Assembly (NCBI GenBank): GCA_902789835.1
Contig: CADAPN010000053.1
Span: 1-14,860 of the forward strand
Length of the DNA: 14,860 bases
Source of the DNA: Oscillospiraceae bacterium
GTDB lineage: Bacteria > Bacillota_A > Clostridia > Oscillospirales > Oscillospiraceae
Direction of reading: 5' to 3'
Below are positions 1 to 7,290 of this stretch, piece by piece (the first letter of the stretch is position 1; every line of letters starts with the position of its first letter). The position numbers and the translations under genes were made by a program. Under the pieces are notes generated by a model. It was given only the letters and a program-made list of their open reading frames with translations. It made no database searches and was not told where the DNA came from.

Positions 1-2
1 CC

Positions 3-632
3 TACGGGGACTACGATTTCAACTACGACATTCACAACGAAACGGAAGCGGCAAAGCTGGAAGCAATCGCCGCGAAGTACGGGCTGCGTCTGCGCCGCGG
101 CCAGACGCTTCTATGGAGCAAAGAGACAACAGAAAAGATGGACGCGGAGTTCAACGCCCAGCACGGGACCAGTCTCCAAACCGATACCAGCGATCCCCGT
201 TTTCTCACAGACCGTGAGCTTTGTGATCGCATTTCGGCGGCCGGCTGCAGCGGAGGATTATTCCGGGAAATTCCCTGGGGCTTTGACAAGGTGTACTATT
301 TCGACGAGGGAACCTTCTGCATCAGCTATGATCAGGAGCTGTCAGACGGACGGCACGTGAACTGCTACGGCTACAACTCCATGTACGCAACCCTGTCCAG
401 CGGCAGGGAGGTCGTCTCTCGGATCACAGATCCGGAACAGTTTTTGGTCCGGACCCATACCGCTCCGGACGGCACGGAGCTGATCATCCTGCAGAAGGAG
501 AAAGAAGCGTTCCTGTATGTCTATCTTTCCAATTCTTTCTTCGAGATGCACATCCAGGGCGATGATATTCTGTCCGAGGCCGATGTGGACGCGGTTGCGG
601 ACAACCTGAATTACGGCCGCATCGGGATCTGA
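3..632 (+). CDS. C-terminal part of an unrecognised protein (5' truncated by window edge)
   Basis: The frame is open from the first bases of the window to the TGA at 630-632, giving about 209 visible residues; the true start lies outside. A methionine at 138 exists but the frame continues upstream of it without a stop and with protein-like composition, so it is probably internal. The visible part is soluble-looking, acidic and aromatic-rich, with no transmembrane segment. The last third (ending LSEADVDAVADNLNYGRIGI) resembles, from memory, the C-terminal region of poorly characterised clostridial envelope or anti-sigma-like proteins of the DUF4367 kind, where a beta-rich domain ends in a short helix. 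That likeness is weak and no function is proposed. A strong hairpin follows directly after the stop. Confidence 0.7.
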   Translation, partial: YGDYDFNYDIHNETEAAKLEAIAAKYGLRLRRGQTLLWSKETTEKMDAEFNAQHGTSLQTDTSDPRFLTDRELCDRISAAGCSGGLFREIPWGFDKVYYFDEGTFCISYDQELSDGRHVNCYGYNSMYATLSSGREVVSRITDPEQFLVRTHTAPDGTELIILQKEKEAFLYVYLSNSFFEMHIQGDDILSEADVDAVADNLNYGRIGI

Positions 633-638
633 GTGTGC

Positions 639-675
639 AAAGCGGCGGGCCTGCTTCCGGCAGGCCTGCCGCTTT
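639..675. terminator. Strong hairpin between convergent genes, probable bidirectional terminator
   Basis: The arms AAAGCGGCGGGCCTGC (639-654) and GCAGGCCTGCCGCTTT (660-675) pair over 16 positions with a single G-T wobble around a five-base loop. It starts 7 bases after the stop of the plus-strand gene and lies downstream of the minus-strand DUF3783 gene, so it can end transcripts from both sides. The T-tracts are short on both strands, so the termination efficiency is uncertain. Confidence 0.7.
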
Positions 676-748
676 CTGTTCTATGGATTGTTTTCCCGTC
701 ATTCCGCGTTCCGGAAGAGCGCCCCGTCGGCTCCGGTCCGCCCGGCAG

Positions 749-1150
749 CTACTTTTTCTTATGCGTTTTGTTCCGGTTCTGCTGTTTCCAGCGCTGCATG
801 GCCTGCTCTTCGGCGCAGAGCTCACGGTGCAGGCGACGCGCGGTCCACTTGCGGTTGTGCTCGGTAACCACGGCCTTCAGGCGGACGCTCTGCCCCTCAC
901 GGCGCAGGGTATCCAGCAGTTCGTGGAATTCTTCCTGGGCCAGGGCGTGCATCAGCATCAGTTCATCGGCAAACGCTTCTCCTTCCGGCTGTGCCGGATC
1001 CGCCGCCTCACCGCTCAGAAGCGCTTCCAGTGTCTCGCCCTGCCGTTCCGGCGGGATCTCCCGGCAGCTCAGGCCCAGCCGAAGTGAGGTCAGACGGATC
1101 GCGGTTTTCTTCTCCGGATCCTGAATGTTAAACAGCAGCAGTTCTCCCAT
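749..1150 (-). CDS. DUF3783 domain protein
   Basis: The product is a 133-residue protein of the small clostridial DUF3783 family, whose function is unknown. It begins MGELLLFNIQDPEKK, the usual short N-terminal strand-loop of the family, followed by a variable acidic linker (about 35-60). The conserved domain runs from about 60 to 119, with the hallmark stretch LKAVVTEHNRKWTARRLHRE near 91-110. The tail is very basic (KTHKKK). The start at 1150 is preferred to the longer open frame upstream because a GGGGAGGGGAGAAACC ribosome site lies directly before it and the extension would run into the MATE gene. It lies 28 bases downstream of the MATE gene on the same strand and is probably co-transcribed with it. 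The family assignment is from remembered motifs; no biochemical role can be inferred. Confidence 0.8.
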   Translation of the reverse strand: MGELLLFNIQDPEKKTAIRLTSLRLGLSCREIPPERQGETLEALLSGEAADPAQPEGEAFADELMLMHALAQEEFHELLDTLRREGQSVRLKAVVTEHNRKWTARRLHRELCAEEQAMQRWKQQNRNKTHKKK

Positions 1151-1178
1151 GGTTTCTCCCCTCCCCGGTCGACGCCGG

Positions 1179-2555
1179 TCATGCGCCGACGATGTTGGCC
1201 TTCCGTTTCCACTTTCCGGTCCGATACAGAACGAAGGTGATGGTCGCGCCGATAATCCAGGTGACCAGCAGGGAGACATACATCATGGCGCAGTTCCCCT
1301 GCGGCAGCTCCGGCGTCTTGGACAGGGCCACCAGACCGTAGGCCAGCGGCACCCGCACGATCACCGTGTTGATGATCGCAATCCACATCGGGGTCACCGT
1401 GTCCCCCGCGCCGCGCATGATGCCGGAGAGGCACTGGGTCACTTCCATGGCGATATATCCGGCGGCCAGAATCTGCATCATTCGATAGCTCAGATCGATC
1501 AGCTCCGGCGTTTCGGTGAAGACCGCCATCAGGCTCCGTCCGAAGAGCAGGATCAGCGCCGTTATCACCGCCGAGACTCCCATGGCGGTCAGCGTCCCCT
1601 GTCTTGCCCCCTGCAGCACCCGATCCATCTTTCCCGCCCCGATGTTCTGGCCGGCAAAGGTCGTCATCGCGGTGCCCAGGGAAAACGCCGGCAGCATGAC
1701 AAAGCCGTCAATGCGCATGACGATGACGTTGGCGGCGATGAACTGCTCCCCGAAGCTGTTGGTCAGCGACTGGACAATGATCATCGACATGGAGAAGATC
1801 GCCTGGGTCACTCCCGAGGGCAGGCCCAGCCGCACAAGCGAGCTGACAAAACGCTTCTCCGGCCGGAGGTATTCTTTTTTGAGCTGGAACAGGTCCGTCA
1901 TCCGCACAATCTTCCGCAGTGCGAGGACGGCCGAGATGACCTGCGCAATCACGGTCGCCCAGGCCACGCCGGGAACCCCCATGCCGAACTTTGCCACAAA
2001 CACATAGTCCAGCACGATGTTCACGCCGGTTGCCACCAGCAGATAGACCAGCGCGGAAGCCGAGTCGCCGAGACCGCGCATGACACCGCTCATGATGTTA
2101 TAATATCCGCCGCCCGCGATGCCGAGGAAGATGATCGTCAGGTACGACTGGCACCAGCCGATGACGCTCTCCGGCGTGTTCAGCAGGCGAAGCAGCGGTC
2201 CCGCCATCAGGGGCCCGACAATCATGATGAACAGCGACGCAACCCCCGTCAGCGTAATGCAGCAGCCGATGGTCTTGCCCAGGTCTTCCTTCATGCCGGC
2301 GCCAAAATACTGGGAAACCATAATGCTCGCGCCCACGGAGATCCCCATGAACAGCACCAACATCAGGTTCAGCAGCGGCCCCGCGCTGCCGACCGCCGCC
2401 AGGGCGTTGTCGCCGACAAAGCGTCCGACGATGATGCTGTCCACTGTATTATACAGCTGCTGGGCAATGTTCCCCAGCAGCATCGGGATCGCAAAACGGA
2501 CGATCTGGGTAACCGGATGGCCCACCCGCATATCCACGCTCTGAAACAGGTTCAT
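1179..2555 (-). CDS. MATE family efflux transporter
   Basis: The 458-residue protein has the length and hydrophobic pattern of multidrug and toxin extrusion (MATE) antiporters, which export cationic drugs or metabolites using a sodium or proton gradient. The first half carries typical MATE sequence: FAIPMLLGNIAQQLYNTVDS near 22-41, then IIVGRFVGDNALAAVGSAGP, and FMGISVGASIMVSQYFGAG. The second half repeats the fold (GLPSGVTQAIFSMSMIIVQS followed by a long series of membrane helices), consistent with two six-helix bundles. It belongs to the broad clostridial NorM/DinF-like branch; the substrate cannot be read from the sequence. A sigma-A promoter lies 36 bases upstream of the start, and the DUF3783 gene follows, so the two form a short operon. 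The upstream ribosome site (AGAGAAGAG) is modest but no better in-frame start is visible. Confidence 0.92.
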   Translation of the reverse strand: MNLFQSVDMRVGHPVTQIVRFAIPMLLGNIAQQLYNTVDSIIVGRFVGDNALAAVGSAGPLLNLMLVLFMGISVGASIMVSQYFGAGMKEDLGKTIGCCITLTGVASLFIMIVGPLMAGPLLRLLNTPESVIGWCQSYLTIIFLGIAGGGYYNIMSGVMRGLGDSASALVYLLVATGVNIVLDYVFVAKFGMGVPGVAWATVIAQVISAVLALRKIVRMTDLFQLKKEYLRPEKRFVSSLVRLGLPSGVTQAIFSMSMIIVQSLTNSFGEQFIAANVIVMRIDGFVMLPAFSLGTAMTTFAGQNIGAGKMDRVLQGARQGTLTAMGVSAVITALILLFGRSLMAVFTETPELIDLSYRMMQILAAGYIAMEVTQCLSGIMRGAGDTVTPMWIAIINTVIVRVPLAYGLVALSKTPELPQGNCAMMYVSLLVTWIIGATITFVLYRTGKWKRKANIVGA

Positions 2556-2590
2556 AAATCAGTCTCTTCTCTATGTTGTGTAGTTGTATG

Positions 2591-2619
2591 ATGATAACAG
2601 CAAGCGGCCTCTCCGTCAA
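2591..2619 (-). promoter_or_regulatory. Sigma-A promoter of the MATE-DUF3783 operon
   Basis: On the minus strand the -35 box TTGACG (2614-2619) and the -10 box TATCAT (2591-2596) are separated by exactly 17 bases. This predicts a start near 2584 and a leader of about 28 bases before the MATE start codon at 2555. It lies in the 127-base gap downstream of ylmH, so the operon need not depend on read-through. Confidence 0.65.
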
Positions 2620-2682
2620 GTCCCCCGTTGCCCTGTTTCCTTCGTTTCTTCCTTCCGGTCCGGTTTCACAGGCCCGGCGGCT

Positions 2683-3435
2683 TCAGAGCAGAATCTCCGC
2701 TTCGACAAACTGCCTCCCTTTCCGGGAATTGCCCCCCAGGCCGCTGACCGTTCCTTTCCCTTTGCCGCGCAGCGAGATCACGTCCCCCTCCCCCACCGCT
2801 GCGTCCGTTTTCATGCAGACACTGTAGTTGAGGCTCACGTTTCCCTCGCTGATCTGTTTGGCGCAGGCGGTCCGGGAGAGGTTGAACATCCCCGCCGCCA
2901 CGGCATCCAGGCGCATGCTCATCACCGAAAAGCTTTTCTTTTTGGTTTCCCGTTTCGGAACCTTCACCTCATCGAGAGGTATTTCCTCGGCCTTTACGCT
3001 GACTCTTCCGATCCGGTCCACCGTCAGCAGGTGCCCGCAGATCCCCGGCAGGCAGAACACCGTGGTCTCGGCCCCGTCGATCAGGATATCCCCGAGCCGG
3101 TCTCTTACAATGCCGGAGGCCAGAAGCGCACCGAGATAATCCCGATGCCCCGGTTCACCAAAATACGCCTTGAAGCGGACGGCACAAATCAGGTCCGCTC
3201 CCGGCACCTTCCGCTCTTCCTCCGCGTCCTCTTCCGAAAGAAACACCGCGATACTGCGCTCGCTGCCTTCATAGCCGCCGTAGAAGCACATTCTTGTTCC
3301 CCGGTCCGGGTGTATTTTCTCCCGCAGCAGCATCTGTTCCGCCGGGGTCAGGAAGGCGGTGGCGGCCGGTTTTCCGCTCCGCTCGCTCCGTCGGCAGAGC
3401 TCCTCGGCCCGCTTCAGCAGTTCGTTTTCTCCCAT
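2683..3435 (-). CDS. ylmH: YlmH-family S4 RNA-binding protein
   Basis: The 250-residue protein matches the YlmH family of Gram-positive bacteria in length and layout. An N-terminal region (about 1-165) contains the family signature GHRDYLGALLASGIVRDRLG at 96-115 followed by DILI, and a C-terminal S4 RNA-binding domain (about 174-235) begins MRLDAVAAGMFNLSRTACAK and ends with the beta-turn GDVISLRGKG. Family members bind ribosomal RNA/tRNA and have been linked to ribosome-associated quality control; in Bacillus the gene lies in the division-linked ylm cluster. That neighbourhood is absent here, as ylmH sits between a broken phosphatase gene and a MATE gene. The start at 3435 is supported by GGGGAG eight bases upstream. 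No promoter could be recognised in the 80-base gap before it. Confidence 0.88.
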   Translation of the reverse strand: MGENELLKRAEELCRRSERSGKPAATAFLTPAEQMLLREKIHPDRGTRMCFYGGYEGSERSIAVFLSEEDAEEERKVPGADLICAVRFKAYFGEPGHRDYLGALLASGIVRDRLGDILIDGAETTVFCLPGICGHLLTVDRIGRVSVKAEEIPLDEVKVPKRETKKKSFSVMSMRLDAVAAGMFNLSRTACAKQISEGNVSLNYSVCMKTDAAVGEGDVISLRGKGKGTVSGLGGNSRKGRQFVEAEILL

Positions 3436-3468
3436 GGTGTGTTCTCCCCTATCTTCCCGAAATCAAAG

Positions 3469-3507
3469 CGCCGGATGAAACGGACCCTTCATCCGTTTCA
3501 TCCGGTG
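3469..3507. terminator. Long perfect inverted repeat between ylmH and the broken PAP2 gene
   Basis: CCGGATGAAACGGA (3471-3484) and TCCGTTTCATCCGG (3492-3505) are perfect inverted copies around a seven-base loop, and two further pairs (one wobble) extend the stem to 16. It lies just after the stop of the acyltransferase-PAP2 transcript on the minus strand, where a terminator is expected. The following minus-strand bases (CGCTTTGATTTCG) are only moderately T-rich, so it may attenuate rather than fully stop transcription into ylmH. Confidence 0.55.
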
Positions 3508-3515
3508 AGTACAAT

Positions 3516-4174
3516 TCATACGGTCTGTTTGCTGACCTGCCCGTTTTTGAGGCGCGGCAGCCAGTAGTCTTTGCCATAGGTGATGATCTCCGCCACCAGG
3601 CACATCGGCAGCGCCCAGAACACGTCCAGCGCCGAATGCTGCTTGACAAAGCACACCGCCAGGCAGACCATAAACGCGAACACGCCGATGCCGATCTTCC
3701 ACCCCAGCGGGAGACTGCGGTCCTTCAGCGCCACAGAGACAATCCCCAGGGAGTAGCCCACATGCAGGGACGGGCACACGCCGGTGCTGGTGTCAAAGGA
3801 GTAGATAAACGCCATCAGGGCCGTGAGCACGTTTTCCCGCTCGAAGACCTCCGGCCGCAGATCCTGGCGGCTGGGATAGAGCACATACTGAAATTCTCAA
3901 CATCATAGAAGAAGGTATAAGCCAGGGCCCCAAAGACGAAGGCGTACCAGCCCACATAGAAGATCAGGAAGAATTCATTGAACGGGATCAGATCGTCCAG
4001 CGCACAGTGGATCGGGTGGCAGGCCTCCCGCGGGATCAGGTTTTCCGTGATAAAATACATGACGAAGTAAAAGATCCAGCCGCCCAGCAGCTTTACATGC
4101 GAAAAGCGCGGCTCGTTCAGCCTTCGCAGGGAGAAGCCACTGTAATCAACCGGTTTTTTCTTCAATTTGCTCAT
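3516..4174 (-). pseudogene. PAP2-family phosphatase-like membrane protein, broken by internal deletion and frameshift
   Basis: Two adjoining minus-strand frames encode the two halves of one PAP2 (phosphatidic acid phosphatase/inositolphosphotransferase-like) protein. The first half starts at 4174 (MSKLKKKPVDYSGFSL) and carries two membrane segments up to FFYDVENF at about 3890. The second half, in another frame, runs QYVLYPSRQDLRPEVFEREN and holds all three PAP2 motifs: SRQDLRP in place of KX6RP, CPSLH in place of PSGH, and KQHSALD for the last His-Asp motif. In the related proteins I remember, a further membrane segment of roughly 15-20 residues separates DVENF from LYPSRQ; it is missing here, so a deletion not divisible by three fits better than a single-base error. 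Its start overlaps the end of the acyltransferase gene by 29 bases, with GAGG before the ATG, so the two were a lipid-related operon. A GTG at 3884 could restart the second half but has no ribosome site. Confidence 0.75.
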
Positions 4175-4946
4175 GATGATATACCTCGAGAGGAATGTTT
4201 TTCCCGTAATGTCGGGCAGAGATATTCGGATACGGAATCACCGTATGCTCCGGGAGCGACACCGCCATCTCCGTAATGGCGTCCATCAGTTCGCCGCAGA
4301 TCCGCTTGCGCTCGCTCTTGATGTCCGCGTCTGCGCGGAAGTGAATCGGTTTTCCATAATACGCTTTTTTCAGCTTCGGTGCAAGATACATTGGGACGAA
4401 ATTTAGTTCAGTTCCGGTCTTTTTGTAGTAGAAGCGGGCAAGGTCGATGAACTTGTCCTGGAACTCATGCACGATGTTGTTGTGCTCATCGTAGCATTCC
4501 GGGAAAATCACCATGCTGTAGCCTTCCTTCAGCTTCTCGATCGATTCCCGATAGGTCGTGATCAGGCGTGTATCATGGTAGACTGCGATGGTATGGGCGT
4601 TATTGAACACGCACAGCGCCAGCGGTGTGATCAGGTGGCTCAGAATGCGGTAGAACCATCGGGTCCCTTTCGGCTTCCCGGACCAGAAGTCCCGGTAGGC
4701 ATAGGCCGCAACCTCTTCCCGCTTCATCATCTCTCCCGCGCACCAGACATAGTGCCTGACCGGGGTGTAGAGTTCGCCCATGATCGGGCCGTACATGTGA
4801 CTGTGGTTTCCGACGATGACACAGGGTTCATCGGGCAGATTCTCTGTTCCCTCCAGCTGATACTTCGGCGAGAAGAGCCATACCAGCCACCGGATCACCC
4901 GGAAAACCCACGATGTTTTTTTATCGTTCAACAGTTTCAGATCCAT
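4146..4946 (-). CDS. PlsC-like acyltransferase family protein
   Basis: The 266-residue protein resembles the clostridial branch of 1-acyl-sn-glycerol-3-phosphate acyltransferases, membrane-associated enzymes that add an acyl chain to a lysophospholipid. A hydrophobic stretch (WVFRVIRWLVWLFSP, about 13-27) precedes VIVGNHSHMYGP (44-55), which stands for the NHX4D catalytic motif but has glycine (G53) where the aspartate is expected. MVIFPECYDEHNN (145-157) stands for the FPEGTR motif, also altered. FVPMY near 183 matches the last PlsC block. These substitutions recur in the subgroup as I remember it, so the substrate may differ from lysophosphatidate. The start at 4946 is chosen because GAGGG lies eight bases before the ATG; a TTG at 4979 in the same frame falls inside the upstream terminator. 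The PAP2 pseudogene overlaps its 3' end. Confidence 0.75.
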   Translation of the reverse strand: MDLKLLNDKKTSWVFRVIRWLVWLFSPKYQLEGTENLPDEPCVIVGNHSHMYGPIMGELYTPVRHYVWCAGEMMKREEVAAYAYRDFWSGKPKGTRWFYRILSHLITPLALCVFNNAHTIAVYHDTRLITTYRESIEKLKEGYSMVIFPECYDEHNNIVHEFQDKFIDLARFYYKKTGTELNFVPMYLAPKLKKAYYGKPIHFRADADIKSERKRICGELMDAITEMAVSLPEHTVIPYPNISARHYGKNIPLEVYHHEQIEEKTG

Positions 4947-4979
4947 TTTTTCATCCCTCGTTCGCCCGTAAAGAAACAA

Positions 4980-4999
4980 CCTGCGGCCGAAACCGCAGG
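4980..4999 (-). terminator. Rho-independent terminator of the nan-nag operon
   Basis: Read on the minus strand, CCTGCGG and CCGCAGG form a seven-pair GC-rich stem around a six-base loop, followed by TTGTTTCTTT. It lies 66 bases past the nagA stop codon and ends the operon that begins at 10532. Confidence 0.7.
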
Positions 5000-5003
5000 C
5001 TGT

Positions 5004-5009
5004 ATTATA
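5004..5009 (-). promoter_or_regulatory. Possible -10 box of the acyltransferase promoter
   Basis: A perfect TATAAT on the minus strand lies 58 bases before the acyltransferase start codon and immediately upstream of the terminator hairpin. Initiation would fall inside the hairpin, so the new transcript would lack the complete stem. No convincing -35 box is found at 17 bases; TTGATT is 20 bases upstream. Evidence is therefore limited to the -10 box. Confidence 0.35.
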
Positions 5010-5065
5010 TCCCCGAATTCTAAACCGGAAATCAACAAACTGTTAACTTCGTTTTATCGGCCCTG

Positions 5066-6193
5066 TCAGCAGCACTTTTCTCCGCGCAGCCAGACCTCTT
5101 TCCGGTTCAGCTCCGCATCACAGATGACGAAGTCCGCCTGTTTTCCGACCGCGATGGAGCCGACACGGTCTGCGCAGCCCAGCTGCATGGCCGGATGGAT
5201 CGTCGCCGACCGGATGGCCTCGTCCCGCGGGATACCGAAGCGCACCGCGTTCTGCATGCACTGATACAGCGTCGCCGCCGAGCCTGCGATGGTCCCGTCC
5301 TCCAGACGGGCAATCCCGTCCTTCAGGAAGACATCCTGCCCGCCGAGCGTGTATTGGCCGTCGGGCATGCCGCAGCAACGCAGCGCGTCCGAGATCAGGC
5401 AGATCCGCTCCGGGAAGAGGCAAAACGCCATCCGTACCGCACTGGGATGGACATGCTGGCCGTCGCAGATCAGTTCTGCATAGACCTGCTCACACTCCGA
5501 GGCCGCCCCGATGACGCCGGGTTTGCGGTGATGAATCCCCGGCATGGCGTTGTAGAGATGGGTCAGGTGGGTCGCGCCTGCCGCGTAGACCGCTCTGGCC
5601 TCTTCATAGCTTGCGTCCGTATGTGCCACCGATACCGTACAGAGCTTCGAGGCTTTTTCGGTAAACGCCACCGCGCCGGGAAGCTCCGGCGCCAGGTCGG
5701 CGATCCGGATCAGCCCGTCGGAGATTTCATACAGATGCCGGAAGGCCTCCCAGTCGGGATTCCGCAGATAGGCGCCGTTCTGCGCTCCCTTTTTCTTCTC
5801 GGAGAAGAAGGGGCCCTCCATGTTGATACCAAGCAGCGCCGCACAGCCCTCCGGCTTCTCGTCCCGCAGGCGCTTTGCCGTGAGATAAGCAGTCTCCAGC
5901 ACCTCGTAGGGCAGCGTCATTGACGCCGGCGCGAAGCCGGTCACGCCGTTCTCCGCCAGATACCGTGCCATTTTTTTCAGACCTTCATAGTCTCCGTCCG
6001 AGAAGTCCGCCCCGGAGTTCCCGTGGGTGTGAATGTCGATCAGGCCGGGGATCACATACTGTCCCTGCAGATCCATGCCGTCCTCCGGTCCCTCTCCCTT
6101 TCGGATCTCGCGGAAGACGCCGTTCTCGACGGCAAACCCGGCCCGCACGAAGCCCTCGTCCGCCAGAAATACCATTGCGTTCTTAAATCTCAT
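5066..6193 (-). CDS. nagA: N-acetylglucosamine-6-phosphate deacetylase
   Basis: The 375-residue protein has the length and motif order of NagA, a cytoplasmic amidohydrolase that converts GlcNAc-6-phosphate to glucosamine-6-phosphate and acetate. The metal site is visible: HTHG at 55-58, the EGPF glutamate E125, VAHTDA with H191, and THLYNAM with H212. The substrate-binding GQHVHP stretch (245-250) and the catalytic aspartate in LISDA (D269) are in place. The C-terminal strand (VGSIAVGKQADFVICDAEL) completes the small beta-domain. It is the last gene of the operon, 71 bases after nanA, with a stable hairpin in the gap and GGAG eight bases before its start. It supplies the final deacetylation step for amino sugars produced by the NanA-epimerase-kinase route. 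The deaminase gene nagB is not in the window. Confidence 0.95.
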   Translation of the reverse strand: MRFKNAMVFLADEGFVRAGFAVENGVFREIRKGEGPEDGMDLQGQYVIPGLIDIHTHGNSGADFSDGDYEGLKKMARYLAENGVTGFAPASMTLPYEVLETAYLTAKRLRDEKPEGCAALLGINMEGPFFSEKKKGAQNGAYLRNPDWEAFRHLYEISDGLIRIADLAPELPGAVAFTEKASKLCTVSVAHTDASYEEARAVYAAGATHLTHLYNAMPGIHHRKPGVIGAASECEQVYAELICDGQHVHPSAVRMAFCLFPERICLISDALRCCGMPDGQYTLGGQDVFLKDGIARLEDGTIAGSAATLYQCMQNAVRFGIPRDEAIRSATIHPAMQLGCADRVGSIAVGKQADFVICDAELNRKEVWLRGEKCC

Positions 6194-6213
6194 TCTGGAT
6201 TCTCCTTACAGCA

Positions 6214-6240
6214 GAAATGGCCTGATCATCAGGCCATTTC
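6214..6240. repeat. Perfect hairpin in the nanA-nagA junction
   Basis: GAAATGGCCTGA and TCAGGCCATTTC pair perfectly over 12 positions around a three-base loop. It lies in the transcribed gap between nanA and nagA and has no T-tract on the minus strand, so it is more likely an mRNA-processing or 3'-end-protecting structure than a terminator. Confidence 0.6.
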
Positions 6241-6264
6241 CGAATTTTTCTGATCCTGCACCCG

Positions 6265-7176
6265 TCAGCAGTATTTTGTAATCAGTTCCGTAATCTGCTT
6301 CGCGGTCTCCTTCGCGATGGGGAGATCACTCTCCTGCAGCGGGTAGAGCGGGGCGCGCACGCCGCCGGCATCCGGTCCGCCCATCTCGCGGATGATGGCC
6401 TTGATCATGGCATACATGTTGCCCTGACCGGAGCACATCTTATAGATCATCTGGCAGCAGGCGTCCTGAATTTCTCTCGCCTCGGCGATTTTTCCCGCCT
6501 GGGTCAGCTCATAGATCTTCAGGTACAGTTCCGGCATAGCCGCATAGGTCCCGCCGATGCCGCCGACGGCACCGGCCGCCAGACCGGAAAGCAGCTGCTC
6601 ATCCGGGCCGTTGAAGACGATGGCGCCTTCGTCACGCCACATCTCGATATCCTGAACGGGCATGGACGAGTTCTTCACGCCGATGACCCGCGGATTCTCC
6701 AGCATGGTGCGCAGAAGGCTGCTCGAAAGCGCCACGCCTGCCAGCTGGGGGATGTTGTAAATGATAAAGTCGGTGTTCGGCGCCGCGGACGAAATGTCGT
6801 TCCAGTACTTTGCCATCGCCCGATCCGGCAGATGGAAGTAGATCGGCGGGATTGCCGCAATCGCGTCGACGCCGAGGTTTTCGGCGTGCGCTGCCAGCTC
6901 CATACTGTCGGCCGTATTGTTGCAGGCCACATGCGCGATGACGACAATGCGTCCTTTGGCAGCCGCCATGACGTTTTCAAGCACAAGCTTCCGCTCCGCT
7001 ACGGACTGATAGATGCACTCGCCGGACGAACCGCCCACATACAGGCCCTGCACGCCCTTGCCGATCAGATACTCGGTCAGCGCGCGTGTCGCTTCGGCCG
7101 ATACGGCACCCGCTTCATCATAGCAGGCATAGAACGCCGGGAAAATGCCCTGATACTTGTTCAGATTCTCTCTCAT
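6265..7176 (-). CDS. nanA: N-acetylneuraminate lyase-like aldolase
   Basis: The 303-residue protein is a member of the DapA/NanA class I aldolase family. The Schiff-base lysine is K168 in VIGVKNSS, the catalytic tyrosine is Y140 in FIIYNIP, and the carboxylate-binding loop is GGSSGE at 48-53. Lyases usually have GSTGE and dihydrodipicolinate synthases GTTGE; the GSSGE form seen here occurs, as I recall, in clostridial nan loci. The gene lies between a sugar ABC importer and nagA, which favours cleavage of N-acetylneuraminate to ManNAc and pyruvate over lysine biosynthesis. The start at 7176 has GGAGAAAG just upstream; the open frame extends further but covers the intergenic hairpins. Another 2-keto-3-deoxy acid substrate remains possible. 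Confidence 0.85.
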   Translation of the reverse strand: MRENLNKYQGIFPAFYACYDEAGAVSAEATRALTEYLIGKGVQGLYVGGSSGECIYQSVAERKLVLENVMAAAKGRIVVIAHVACNNTADSMELAAHAENLGVDAIAAIPPIYFHLPDRAMAKYWNDISSAAPNTDFIIYNIPQLAGVALSSSLLRTMLENPRVIGVKNSSMPVQDIEMWRDEGAIVFNGPDEQLLSGLAAGAVGGIGGTYAAMPELYLKIYELTQAGKIAEAREIQDACCQMIYKMCSGQGNMYAMIKAIIREMGGPDAGGVRAPLYPLQESDLPIAKETAKQITELITKYC

Positions 7177-7204
7177 TCGATTCTTTCTCCGTTTTCTGCA
7201 GATT

Positions 7205-7239
7205 AGCCCCCGGCAACATCTGCCGGGATGTCCGGGGCT
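7205..7239. repeat. Bulged hairpin in the nanA leader
   Basis: The inner arms CCCGGCA (7209-7215) and TGCCGGG (7221-7227) pair perfectly, and the outer AGCCCC and GGGGCT can extend the stem across a bulge. It lies about 30 bases upstream of the nanA start, on the transcribed strand of the operon. Confidence 0.4.
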
Positions 7240-7242
7240 GTG

Positions 7243-7269
7243 TTTCTCCCCGCCGCAGGCGGGGAGAAA
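7243..7269. repeat. Perfect hairpin between the second permease gene and nanA
   Basis: TTTCTCCCCGCC and GGCGGGGAGAAA form a perfect 12-pair stem with a three-base loop. It begins 21 bases after the permease stop codon. No T-tract follows on the minus strand, so it probably affects mRNA stability or processing rather than ending transcription. Confidence 0.6.
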
Positions 7270-7290
7270 GATTGTTCTCAAGTCTGTGCT

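Noticed and set aside
1125..2591. A 488-codon plus-strand open frame opposite the MATE gene
   Set aside because: Its product is His/Arg/Asp/Gln-rich with no fold-like pattern, and it mirrors the MATE coding sequence.
3885..3900. Programmed ribosomal frameshifting in the PAP2 gene
   Set aside because: No slippery heptamer or stimulatory stem is seen at the junction, and a protein segment appears to be missing, which frameshifting would not explain.
4947..4979. An upstream TTG start for the acyltransferase
   Set aside because: It lies in the T-tract of the upstream terminator and has no ribosome site; the ATG at 4946 has GAGGG at good spacing.
6265..7176. Dihydrodipicolinate synthase (DapA) as the identity of the aldolase
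   Set aside because: The loop is GSSGE rather than GTTGE, and the importer-nagA context argues for sialic acid lyase.
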